Source: Zanthoxylum bungeanum (lineage: Eukaryota > Streptophyta > Magnoliopsida > Sapindales > Rutaceae). Taken from it: a DNA stretch of 64,000 bases. Below, piece after piece: positions 20,206 through 30,200 of this stretch. The translations under genes and the position numbers were made by a program. The stretch is taken from NCBI GenBank assembly GCA_019454045.1, contig SKCR01047769.1:1-64000 (forward strand). Reading direction: 5' to 3'. Position 1 is the first letter of the stretch; every line of letters begins with the position of its first letter. The notes under the pieces were generated by a model. That model made no database searches. It saw nothing but the letters and a program-made list of their open reading frames with translations, and was not told where the DNA came from.

Positions 20206-23200
20206 CTGCAACGAAGAATACAATCAATAAAGCAAAGAAAAAGAAAACATATATGGTTAGTCCATGTCAGGTTGAATGGTTGAAACATTTGTTGAACTAT
20301 CCCCAGATCTTGCCAATGGTGGTCATGGCAGCATTCGCATGCCAAAATTGATGGACAAACTGGATCCTATATGCATCCTGCCTCTAGCGGGAAATACTAA
20401 GGGAAAATAAGGAAACGAATTATACATTGTTTTAAAAAACGTTTCGAGGCGGCCGCCTCGGCCCGCCTCGAACCGCCTCGCGGAGTTGCCGCACTGAGGC
20501 GGCCGCATAATACGGCAAATGGCAATTTTCCGCCTTTGGCCGCCTGAGGCGGCCGCCTCAGGCCGCCTCAGGCAGACTCGGCGTGAGGCGGCCTGAGGCG
20601 GCCGCCTCACGCTTTGAACCCTTTTTTTTTTTTAAATTTTTTTCATTAAAACGACGACGTTTTGGCTTCTGTATATATTAAAAAAAAACCCTAAAACTAT
20701 CATAAAATCATTCAGTTTCTCGGTTTCCTTCTCAACATCGACATATTCTCACTTTCTCAGCCTGTCGTCGTCGTCTTCAGTCTCAGCTTCTCAGTTCTCG
20801 TCGTCGTCTTGCAAAAATTTGAAAATTGAAATTGAATTTGATTAACAGAAATGATTAACAGAATTTGATTTCGATTAACATAATTTGAATTTGATTAACA
20901 GAAATTGAATTTGATTAACAGAAGTTAAATTTGATTAACAGAATTTCGTCGTCTCAGCATGTTTTTTTTGTAATGAATTTGATTAACTGAAATGATGATT
21001 GTGTGTAATAATTCACAGAATTTGATTCACAGAATGATAAGTAACATCCACCGATTCTGGATATGCATGAATTTTATTTTTCTGAATACTGTTTTTTGTA
21101 ATGAATTCATAGTATGTTTAGGGATTAGTTATCAATATTTTGTTGAACATATTATGAATTATGAAGTAGTTAATGTATTTTCAATCAGTTATCAATAGTT
21201 TTTTGAACATACTATGAATTATGAAGAAATGAATATATTTTGAATTATTTTTCCAATTTACGATCGAGGCGCCCGCCTCACCGCCTCGAGGAGGTCCGCC
21301 TCACGCCTCAATGGCCGGCCGCCTCAAGGCGCCGCACCGTATTTTAAAACATTGGAATTATATCAGCGAGTAAGGATAACCTGTGAATCCCTTTGGATGT
21401 TGGTCGTGTCACTCATTAAGGCTTTGGCAATGCCGAAATCAATTAGCTTAGAGAACCTTTGACAAGTAGGAAATTAGCTGGCTTCAAATCAGAATGCACA
21501 ATACGTTCCTCATGGATGGTGTTGACAGCTTTAAGTATTTGCTGCACAATGTTTGAACAAAATGATGTCAGCCTTCTGCCTCTAACAGTGAAATTAAAGT
21601 TGATGAGCTAGAAATCACTAAATTCAGAGGCCCAAGTCCTGACCATGTATGTAGGCAGGAATTAGTTAACATCGAGACATTAGATTGAACACAGATAATA
21701 GGTTGAAAGAAAAAGCAGGTGTCAAGTTGATAAACAATTGTGTGAGAGAAATTATATAAACCAGGTAAGGTTTCAAATGAACAAACAAAGAAGAGAGAGG
21801 GTTGGTTGGAATTTAAACTAATAGCTTAAATTGCAAGATATTTGTCCATAAAGCCCCTTTTGTGGTCTTCCGACTTCAGAAAATAGTCATTAATCCAAAA
21901 TGCCTCCCTCAAAAGATAATAAAAATACCTTCCTCACCAGGATGAAAACATCAAAAAATATGATGGCCTCAAATTATTATTAGTTTGGTTTATTATTTAT
22001 TAGCCAAAGTAAATCAATAGCAATCATCATAACAGAATGAAAAATACATTAAAAATTGATGTGCACATAGTTGGCAATAAAACTTGAGGCAAGGTTAAGC
22101 TAGAGGACCTGCCAGTAAAATCGAAGCCAGTTCTCGTCTATGGTCTGATTTGAGCCATTCATTTCCTTCCATTTCTGGGACAACATGTGAGCCAAATCAA
22201 TTTCTCCATATTCCAGTACCATGTATATATATCCATCATCCCTGACTCTAGCATCTTTATTGCTCATGGAACCATTCAAGACTTCTCGGAGCAAAGCTTT
22301 ATCTGTCACCTAATACAGTAATACCAAGAGAGAATATCAAAAGCTACCAACATCATGTAGAATATCAGAAGCTACCAACATCATGTAGAATATCAGAAGC
22401 TACCAATGTCATGTATTCCAAAATGCATGGTAATATTGTATATGCCTGGGCAATTTTTGCAAATGGATCTGCGTATTAATTAGATACACTATTTACCTCG
22501 TAGTCTATTAGCTGTATGATATTGTTCTTTCCCTTCAACTTGTTTAAATACTCAATTTCCTGACAAAACCCAAATGCAGTAGCATAATCACGACCTTTGA
22601 GCTTGATTTTCTTAAGTGCATAGATTGTACAGTCCGATGAAATGACTTTGTGGACCTCACTGCTTCCTCCACTTCCTATCTTGCCGAGCCTTTGATAGAG
22701 TTTTCCATTGACCTTAAAGAAAAGGTCAGGATCATAATTCCGTTTACGAGGCACAGACACCCCTTACTGCTTGCATTCTTCTCCTGCTTTTCAGGTTCAG
22801 AAGCCTCGAACTTCATGTCTGATGATGGGTTTGTTGACAATGGAGCCTGAGATTGTATTTCAGTACCATTACCTGCAAGTTGATGTCCTTCCATTGACTT
22901 AAGGTTTTGAAGAGAATGACCATTAGGTATGCCACCTGCCTTCATCACATTATCTGGTTGCTCCTTCAACAATTCATGTTCCTTAGCTTCTGCTTTGGGG
23001 TCAATGACCGAGGTAGAAGCCTCTGATGCACTAACTGGTTGATCAACTGGAATTTTGGTATCATGAACTGAAGAAAATGATGGATGTATCTTATCTCCTT
23101 GATTTACAGGCTCAGAATTCATATTCAAATCTCCCACAGCTTCTACAGTACCAAGAGTACTTCCTTCTAGATGAGAACGAGAGCAATAGGTCGTAGAATT

Positions 23201-24679
23201 AAGCAAGGGTGGTGACGTAGAATGGATGGATGTTGAGGTAGGACACGAAGAGCCAACCATTGAAAGCTGAGTAGCAGGTTGACTTAAAAAGTTTCTGAAC
23301 TGGTGCAGCTGATCCTGGAAGACTGTTGTTCTCTTTGCCAATGAAGAAGAGATTCCACCATCAGGCCTCAAACTGATATCAGATTCTGTGTTCCGAAAAT
23401 GCTGAAGCTTTGAGTCATCATTGATAACGGTTGACGCATCTACTTGATTGTTTGCATCCCATTCCATTTCTGTCAAAGCAAGTGAACCCATTTGAGATGA
23501 AAAATTCTCCGTTCCAGTGCCCATTTGATCATCAGCCCCTGCATATTGAAAAATGGCAATATATACCACAGGGTAGACTGACAGACTGAAGGATCACATA
23601 GATATCCTAAGTGCAATTTTTTTCCCCAGAATGTCTAGCTCCAGTTGCATTTTATTGGAATTGTGGAAATAACCAAATAATATTACTATGGTTCGAGAGA
23701 AAGTAAAAGTATCTACCTGGACACTACAGTGGAACAGAGATTGATTCCAACAATGAACTGAATCACAGAAAATTGATTTATATACCAACAATCTAAAACA
23801 AAAGCTAAGAAATTACCCTGACAACAGGTGTTGTTCCCAACTGAAAACTGAACTTTTCTCTGAACCTGATCATGTTGAGACTCTAGATGGGACAAAGTCG
23901 ATGAATTATTTTCTTTACAACCAACAGCAGGTTTTGAATGAACTCTTTGTGCATCAAAAGCGTTAAAATTCTCATCAAAGGTGTTGGTGATAGTTCCACA
24001 AATTGAAGGCGGAGTAATAGATGCATCTTCTTGAGTTTCCTCAACAGCAGCAGCTGCTTCATTCTTAAAGAGTGAAATCAGATCCTTTATTAAATAACCC
24101 CGAGTTGACGAAACCAACTTACTTGTGTCCACACTAACACCATGATTCAAACCCAAGCTCCTCGATGCTTCACGTTTGGGAACTAAGGAGCGTTTAGGCA
24201 TCATCCTATTCAACTGCATACTACCTAATAATTCCTCATTAAAAATAATTTTAGGAAATGGTCAGGCATCAAATTTGAAAAACATAATCAAATTAAAACC
24301 CTTCAATCTCCAAAAGTAATTAGTTTTAACACTTGTACAAATCCAACAATACAACCCTAAATTTGTGCTTCTGAATTAATTACTAATAAAATTAATCAAT
24401 AAAACATAAAAAGGAAAACCTAATCAGAGAATTTATGAATATAGTAAAAAAAAGGCTTATTCAATCGATAAATAGCGGGAGAGGAGGCGGACCGAGAGGG
24501 CGGTGGCGCTTGAGGGCGGCTTGAACATGCCGGAGGAGGTCCGGCGAAGAGGATGAAGAAGTGAATGAAGACGAAGACGAAGACGACGTGTGTGAAGTAA
24601 TTGTCGGACGGAACTTCGACGGGGGATGTGGTGGGACTGGCAGAAAGCCTCCCTGTCCATTTGTGGATCTCAACCGCAT
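19618..24679 (-). CDS. MPS1: MPS1/TTK-type spindle-checkpoint kinase, six exons, two frameshifts
   Basis: Mps1/TTK kinases phosphorylate kinetochore proteins in the spindle assembly checkpoint. Exons, minus strand: 24679-24493, 24224-23817, 23538-22497, 22309-22109, 21541-21381, 20205-19618. All introns are GT-AG and phases agree. Two single missing bases (near 22760-22763 and 21449/21450) must be allowed for; with them the protein is 862 residues. The N-terminal half is low-complexity. The kinase domain starts near residue 480: GSGGSSEV glycine loop, Lys in YALKKI (~508), [10 protein letters not shown] (~628-637; HSD rather than HRD is typical of Mps1), [33 protein letters not shown] and DPNHEI. 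As given, the frame stops at 22676 before the glycine loop, and again at 21443. It is either a recent pseudogene or consensus errors. Identification is secure; functionality is not. Confidence 0.9.
20425..21354. mobile_element. Non-autonomous hAT-like element in MPS1 intron 5
   Basis: A perfect 8-bp duplication GAATTATA flanks it (20417-20424 and 21355-21362). The ends CATTGTTTTAAAA and, read outward from the right, CAATGTTTTAAAA form 13-bp terminal inverted repeats with one mismatch. Both sub-terminal regions are GC-rich arrays of GGCGGCCGCCTCA-like words, in contrast to the A/T-rich core. No transposase is encoded. A CT-rich stretch with TCGTCGTCGT (20760-20812) and a short tandem repeat lie inside. 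Confidence 0.85.
20826..20948. repeat. Short tandem repeat GAATTTGATTAACA inside hAT-like element
   Basis: About six irregular copies of a 16-23-bp unit containing TTTGATTAACAGAA. It is internal to the transposon and does not look coding. Confidence 0.7.
21381..21541 (-). CDS. MPS1: MPS1 exon 5 (catalytic loop and DFG), frameshifted
   Basis: Acceptor TGTGCAG before CAAATACTT. Encodes [18 protein letters not shown]. One base is then missing at 21449/21450, so GSL runs into a TAA at 21443-21445 instead of continuing KLIDFGIAK, which is present in the next frame. 161 nt; 162 would keep the reading phase. Confidence 0.9.
22109..22309 (-). CDS. MPS1: MPS1 exon 4
   Basis: Acceptor ATTAG before GTGACAGAT; donor CAG/GTCCTC. 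Encodes [11 protein letters not shown], then [20 protein letters not shown] (hinge region) and ENWLRFYWQ. 67 codons, phase 0 at both ends. Confidence 0.9.
22497..23538 (-). CDS. MPS1: MPS1 exon 3 (disordered region and kinase N-lobe), frameshifted
   Basis: Acceptor ATGCAG before GGGCTGATG and donor GAG/GTAAAT. The first part is Ser/Thr/Gln-rich and unstructured. The last 88 codons hold [20 protein letters not shown], the GSGGSS loop and the catalytic Lys. The frames meet at a run of four C (22760-22763, plus strand), where five would join them. As read, translation ends at TAG 22676-22678. Confidence 0.88.
23817..24224 (-). CDS. MPS1: MPS1 exon 2
   Basis: Acceptor TTATTAG before GTAGTATGCAG and donor CAGG/GTAATT. 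It continues exon 1's ...KRHRPLG with [20 protein letters not shown]. An ATG at 24219-24217 could act as a start if exon 1 were skipped, since an in-frame TGA lies upstream in the intron. Confidence 0.85.
24493..24679 (-). CDS. MPS1: MPS1 exon 1
   Basis: ATG at 24679-24677, Pro-rich start, then a Ser-rich run and [18 protein letters not shown], in phase with exon 2. The donor is G/GTCCGCC, with a weak +3. An overlapping frame opens with ATG at 24660 (MDREAF...), so the true start could be there if one more base is missing. Confidence 0.7.
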
Positions 24680-25188
24680 TTCTGTCAAGGGGCAATTTTG
24701 GTAATAGATTAAAAAACAAATGGCGGGAGCAGATTCAAATAGGGTTTGGATGATGAACGGTCAAATGAAGAAGGTAGTGGGGAAGTCAATCTCGGCTTTG
24801 GCCTAGCGCAGAGAGTTTTGGGATTTTGAACGGATTATCATTGGCGCTCTTTATAGTTCTAATGGGCCTATTCTTTAAATTGGGAACCCAATTCTCTCAA
24901 TACCCCCATTACTTTCTATATAACCCCCTAAATTTACCTCTCCCACATTTCAATTAACCCCACATAATTATCCTTATTTATCACCCTTTTCTTTTTTGCA
25001 ACTAGAGAGATGCTACTAAAGCTAAATTCTTATGGTCCAATTTTCGGTCCAATTTTCAGTCCTCTCTCCTGATTTTCTCTCTTAGTGGGTAGGCATCAAG
25101 TCAAAGTTAAATACCACTATCATATATTATTTATGGGTGGATACATTCATTTCTTGAATCTTTGAAGGATATATTGGAGCTTTAAACG
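24680..25188 (-). promoter_or_regulatory. MPS1 promoter region with cell-cycle-type motifs
   Basis: Non-coding DNA upstream of the ATG. AACGGTCA (24756-24763) fits the core and 3' part of the plant MSA element that binds MYB3R factors; a second AACGG is at 24829-24833. TGGCGGGAG (24721-24729) and ATTGGCGC (24840-24847) are each one mismatch from E2F sites, and TGGGCC (24863-24868) is a site II hexamer. These are expected for a G2/M gene, but short motifs can occur by chance. No TATA box can be assigned. Confidence 0.4.
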
Positions 25189-25530
25189 GAGATAGAGGAA
25201 CTCATAAAGCTGTGTGAGTCAATGTGTATTGAAGACGATCAGAAGGAAGTTATTACCTTGTCTGACCAGGTTAAAGGAGAGGGGAAAGATTTGCTAGGTT
25301 TTTGTTTGATGGTAAAGTCTTATCTCTGAAACTAGTGAATTCTGAAGTTTTCAAAGCCGCTATCCAACTAGTATGGAGAACCCTATATCAAGTAAAAATT
25401 GTTAGCTTGGGCCAAAATAAGTTATTTTTCAAGTTCTCAAGTGAAGCAGATAGGCGGAGGGTGCTAAGTGTTGGACCCTAGCATTTTGATAAATTGCTTA
25501 TTATCCTATCAGGCATATCAGATGTTGACG
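25189..25530 (+). pseudogene. LINE ORF1 relic (DUF4283-like fragment)
   Basis: Two frames joined by a +1 shift near 25305-25312 read GEGKDLLGF and then GKVLSLKLVNSEVFKAAI, the W-R motif, VSLGQNKLFFKFSSEADRRR and LSVGP*HFDKLLIIL. This is the pattern of the DUF4283 domain at the start of plant L1-type ORF1 proteins. The conserved Trp of GPW is a TAG at 25479-25481. No endonuclease or RT follows, so only a 5' fragment remains. Confidence 0.7.
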
Positions 25531-26074
25531 GATGTTTCTCGTTTAATGAGTACCGTGAAAAGCACATGGATTATGAAGAACAAATAAAGCAGATACAAAT
25601 CTCATGCATGTACAAATAGATAGTATACTCATTCCTAATCCTACTCCCTCTAAAACAAAGATATCAAAACAAATGGAAAAAAGTGGATATACTTCCAAAC
25701 TACCAAAACTACCCCAAAATAACTCATACTCCCATTTTTTTGTCACGAAATGACAATGGGAAAAGGAAATGGGAAACAACACATGCAAGAGGAAAAAAAA
25801 CAAACTCGACTTATTACCCATCATTAACAGCCTTACTCAATGAGCAAAAAGAACACACAGGAAGTAAACACTTTTAAATATGCATAAAAATAGTATTTAA
25901 TGACATGTAGCACACACACGAACACAATGAGTTTAACCAAATAAGTAAAAAATGACTCAAAACAGCACTATAAGCAAGCACAATGATACCCAATTAGTAT
26001 TCACCTGTTTATGATATGAAATAATATGCATCACTTTAGATTTTGCTCAATGCTACACGCATGCATATGACATA
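25531..26074. other. Intergenic A/T-rich DNA left of Copia B
   Basis: I see no gene, structured RNA or clear repeat here. It ends with ACATA (26070-26074), the left duplication of Copia B, and resumes at 35709. Confidence 0.5.
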
Positions 26075-28107
26075 TGTTGGACAATTATGACCCATAGTGT
26101 CACTATTTGTACAGATCATGGTGTTGTTGTACAAATTAACTATGTGACAAAGGAGATTGCACTCTTATCATTTGTGATTAGATCACCTAGATATATAAAT
26201 GAAAGGAGGTCCCTGTGATTTGTTCCTGGATTGAGAATGATATGAGATAATATAAATCCACGAAGGATAAATCACTAAATATCCCTAGTCAGAGCATTAT
26301 CGAGATTGGACATCGATGAATGCGTAAAAGACTAGTATTATACTTGTGCGCGTTGTGAGGGCCCAACGACATAGTTCTCATATATTTGGGTATAGGATAC
26401 TCATGCAAGTGTAATAGGAGGTTGTGTTTTGCCGATGGTACGGGAAACAGCTTCGCTCTGGATAAGACCCCCTCGGAATTCCATTGGTATTATGACTATG
26501 TGTCTATGGAAGTCCGAAATCAGGGTAGGTGTATTTGGTCTTAACCTGAGACTTGCACCGCTAATGCATACGACAATCAATATACTTTGGTTGAGGTCGT
26601 CCAGGGCTTTAACCGGTTTATGTGTACGCCAATTCTGGGTATATCGAGAATCGTAGCGTGTTGGGTGTGATGTCAAGACGGAAGTGTCACTCCAGTCATA
26701 TGGAGTTGATGATCACGCAGGGATACGGAACTAGTTCTCTATATAAGGTTGCAACCGTCGGGATAATATGACTTGGTCATGATTATCCGATATTAAAGAG
26801 ACTAGTTGCTTGTAATCCGATATATGCTTCGTACGGGGCAGACACTGTACCAGCCCCTGGCCTCGCATGTGATCATCTGATATTGGACAGAAATACGCAA
26901 TACTACGTATACTACGCCTGATACAGATCCTTTATTCCTGTAAGGATATTTCCGGTGAATTTGGTAGGCATGGCGCTTTGCTAGAGGCCAACATTGTCTT
27001 GTAAATCGGTAAAACGTGGTACGAGGTACTTACATGTTCGGATAGTCCGACGACCGAATTTACTGCCAACATATCCGAGGATCTCATGGGTCGCTTCCCA
27101 AAGATTCACCGATGACGTATAACTCGCACTCTAAATTAATCTGGGATTATTAGAAGAGAGAGAAAATTAATCTGGGATTAATTATGAAGATATTTTATCT
27201 GGGATAAAATATCATTTAAAGAGAGAGAACGATTAATTTGGAATTAATCGATGAATTAATATATTCAATATATTAAACGAAATTGGATTTCGACGCGGAT
27301 TAAAATTAGATTTTAATTCGGGCGAACGGGTTAATTTAGAATTAATTCGTTAGCGACGTGAATAGTGATTTCGCTAGACGTAATCATTTAATTACGACGC
27401 AACGAAAAATTCGTTAATTTGGAATTAGCGAACCGAGCCCGAGATTATTTGCGAGCGCATTCGCATTTCGAATTCGAGTGCGGCACGCAAGTCAAATCAA
27501 GCGTCAAATCGCTAGTCGCATCAAGCGTCAAATCATTAGTCACTTTGAGTGATGTGACACCTTGTCACATTGATTGATTGAGTGATGTGACTTGATAGAA
27601 GTAGTTGAAAAGCTTTATGAAAGCTTGAAAGACATTTATCATTTTAAATAATGGTATTTGACTTTTTTGATTAATGGTATTAGATACACAAATAAATCAA
27701 ATACACTTCACTTTCTCTCTTTCATGCTCACGCCCAAAATGGGCATTTTCTCTCTTCAAACTTTCTGGTTCTGTTTTTCCGTGAGAGTGGGGAGCAAAGA
27801 GTTGGATTTTTGTGGCAAAAATCGCAAGTGCTAGCACACTACGAGATATGCGAAGGTGATAGGGAAGTCCACCAATGAGCCGGGAACCATTCGACGAAGC
27901 TTGGAGCTTGTTCGAGGACCTCCAAAGGGCGCAAACTAGTGAGCTTGGACTGATGCAGTTGGCGTGAAACCAGTGGGCAGAAAATAAAATTTTGGTTCGC
28001 CTCCGCGTCGCTCAACCGCTCGATGTAAGTATTCCGCGACTTCTCGAATGTATTCACTTATGTTCATGCTTGATTTGTGATCCTTGGGACCTGGATAATC
28101 TCCAACA
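26075..28107 (+). repeat. 5' LTR of Copia B
   Basis: Pairs with 33671-35703. TATA box at 26740-26747; palindrome chain at about 27125-27440. Confidence 0.92.
26740..26747 (+). promoter_or_regulatory. TATA box, 5' LTR of B
   Basis: TATATAAG followed by GTTGCAACCGTCGGG, 666 bp into the LTR, as in A. Confidence 0.6.
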
Positions 28108-28108
28108 A

Positions 28109-28121
28109 TGGTATCAAGAGC
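28109..28121 (+). other. Primer-binding site of Copia B
   Basis: TGGTATCAAGAGC, one base inside the LTR end: the Met-tRNA primer motif with one extra A compared with A's TGGTATCAGAGC. Confidence 0.8.
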
Positions 28122-30200
28122 TTGGTTAAAAGCATGAAATTGATTTATGGCTTAAAATTTGGCAAACTTGATTTTGAGCATGATTAATGAAATTGGATTG
28201 ATTAGTATGCTTAAATATGTTTGAATTAATGATTGATTGGATCAATTTGTTGAAATTGTGTTTGGAACAAATTTCCCCAAATTTTGGTGTGTTGGCCGAA
28301 AGTTTAGTGCCCTAAATGTCTTGGGAATTTTGATTTTTGACAATTGGATGTGTTGGAAATCATTCGGGATGATGATTTAATGTCGATTGTGGAATTAATT
28401 GGATTGAATTCGAATCGGACGTAAAATCCCCAAATTGCCGAGAGCATTAGAAGCATGATTGGGTTTGATTTTTGATTAATTTGTGTTGGACACTAATTGA
28501 TGTAGATGAGCATGATTAATTAGCCTAATTTGTGTTTTGGAAATATTGATTTGGGTGATTAATTATGTTAATGCACTTTGTTTAATTAAATGAGAAATTT
28601 GGAATTTTTGTGTTTAATTAAATTGGGCTTGAAATTGTATTTGGGCTTAAATGTTGTAAATGGGCTTTGTTGTACAAAGTTGGGTTAAGGCAAATTGGAT
28701 TGGATCCAATTGGGCCTAAAACCGCCTCCATAAAGCCCAAATGCGACTTAATGAACCTTTAAAGTTTAATTGGGCCTAATAGGCCAAGATTGATTTCTAG
28801 GCTTATGGGGTAACTCCTGGATTGGATTTTGGTTATTCGGTTTGACCCGAGTTGACCAAAAGTCCACGCCTCAAGAAATTAATTAAAAGCCCATTGGACT
28901 TTAATTAAATTTACGTTGGACGTTAAACAGGCTTTGAGACCCGTAACGATTAAGTTTGGAATTTAAGTCGTAAAAGGTTTATTAATAAAGTGTAATATTT
29001 AATTTGGAATTAAATAGTGAATTAGAATTAAATACAAATTGAATTGGATTTAGTTGTGTAGTTTAATTTAATTCGAGAATTTGTACTTTGAGTACTTATT
29101 CGCAAAACAGTTGACTCGAGCAAAATCAAATCGTTGTTTTGAACATTGGATGATCACTAATTATCAGATTAATTAATTTGATTAGATTGATTGATAACAT
29201 GCTTGTGTGAATACATGGTTGCGATGCATGAATAATGTATATCGGATGGATATTAGATGGGTGGGACAATTTTAGAAATTGTGTAATAAATTTGATTTAT
29301 TAATTGGACCTGCGTGTCCAGCCTTATCACCTCCTATTCTTTGTATTCTCTTCTCACATATTCCCCTCAATGTAAATGAGGTTTCTTTAGAAGTGTAGTG
29401 TAACGGGTAGAAGTAATACATGTGCTAGCGGGAGAGAGAAATGGAGAGATTTGATCTAGGATCAATATGTAAAATATTCATCCGCATATCATTATTAATT
29501 TTTCACATGCGCTTTATTATGTGTTTAGAATGCATGTTTAAGGGTGTATGATGATGAGACCTTAACAAAGATAATAAATTGGTTGCCAATTTGCACGCGA
29601 AAAACCCTCACAATATATTAAGCGTCTTTCCTTCCATTGAGTGATTCTCACTCAAGATCCGAGATGACATTAGGTTGTTGGCCAAAGTCAAGGCCTTTGT
29701 CTGTCGAAGATGTGTTTGAATCACGAAGGCTTTGTTCCATGTCAGTGTCTTGTCCAAGTTGTGGTTTGTTGGCCAAAGTCAAGACCACTTCTTGTCCATC
29801 GACATTGATTACGAAGCTTTCCATGGTCAATGGGTCGCGCTTGACTGGGATCATTAAGTTTGTTGTGCCAAAGCCAAGACTTAGTTGATTCAGAGGAAAA
29901 AGGTTAGGTAATACATTGGATGTATTGACATATATAAGATATATGTTTCGGACTTGGATGTTCCCCTACTGGATCTAGGAATTGGATTGGATCCAATCGA
30001 TCTTAGAGATCTACCTAGTTAATTATCATACAATTTGTTGGCCAAAGTCAAGATTGTGTGATATTTAACGGGATCCTAGCCCACTAGGAAACACGGTTTC
30101 CCGAGTACTCGACAGAGGGTTAGAGGCTCGCCGAAAAATAGTGGGAGGCAAGAATTGAATTTGCAATATTCGCTCAATTACTCGCCATACGCGCTCAAAC
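28122..30200 (+). mobile_element. Leader of Copia B with site II cluster and interspersed motif
   Basis: Non-coding leader. TGGGCY hexamers cluster at 28620-28930. TTTGTTGGCCAAAGTCAAG-type motifs occur near 29678, 29767 and 30036, with a variant near 29859. A conserved frame at 29637-29888 (also in A) starts with TTG and has no recognisable domain, so I do not call it a gene. Confidence 0.7.

Larger units (their letters stand above)
20206..21380 (-). other. MPS1 intron 5, enlarged by a transposon
   Basis: Donor CAG/GTTATCC at 21381/21380 and acceptor TTGCAG at 20206. Without the inserted 930-bp hAT-like element and its 8-bp duplication the intron would be 237 bp, close to the other introns. 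Confidence 0.85.

Noticed and set aside
20323..20610. 95-codon Arg-rich frame and possible CpG island in MPS1 intron 5
   Set aside because: It is the GC-rich sub-terminal repeat of the hAT-like element, bounded by terminal repeats and an 8-bp duplication.
22713..22767. A 55-nt mini-intron (GTAAG...TTTAAG) that could bypass the first MPS1 frameshift
   Set aside because: Removing it does not restore the kinase frame and would delete the conserved [12 protein letters not shown] segment.
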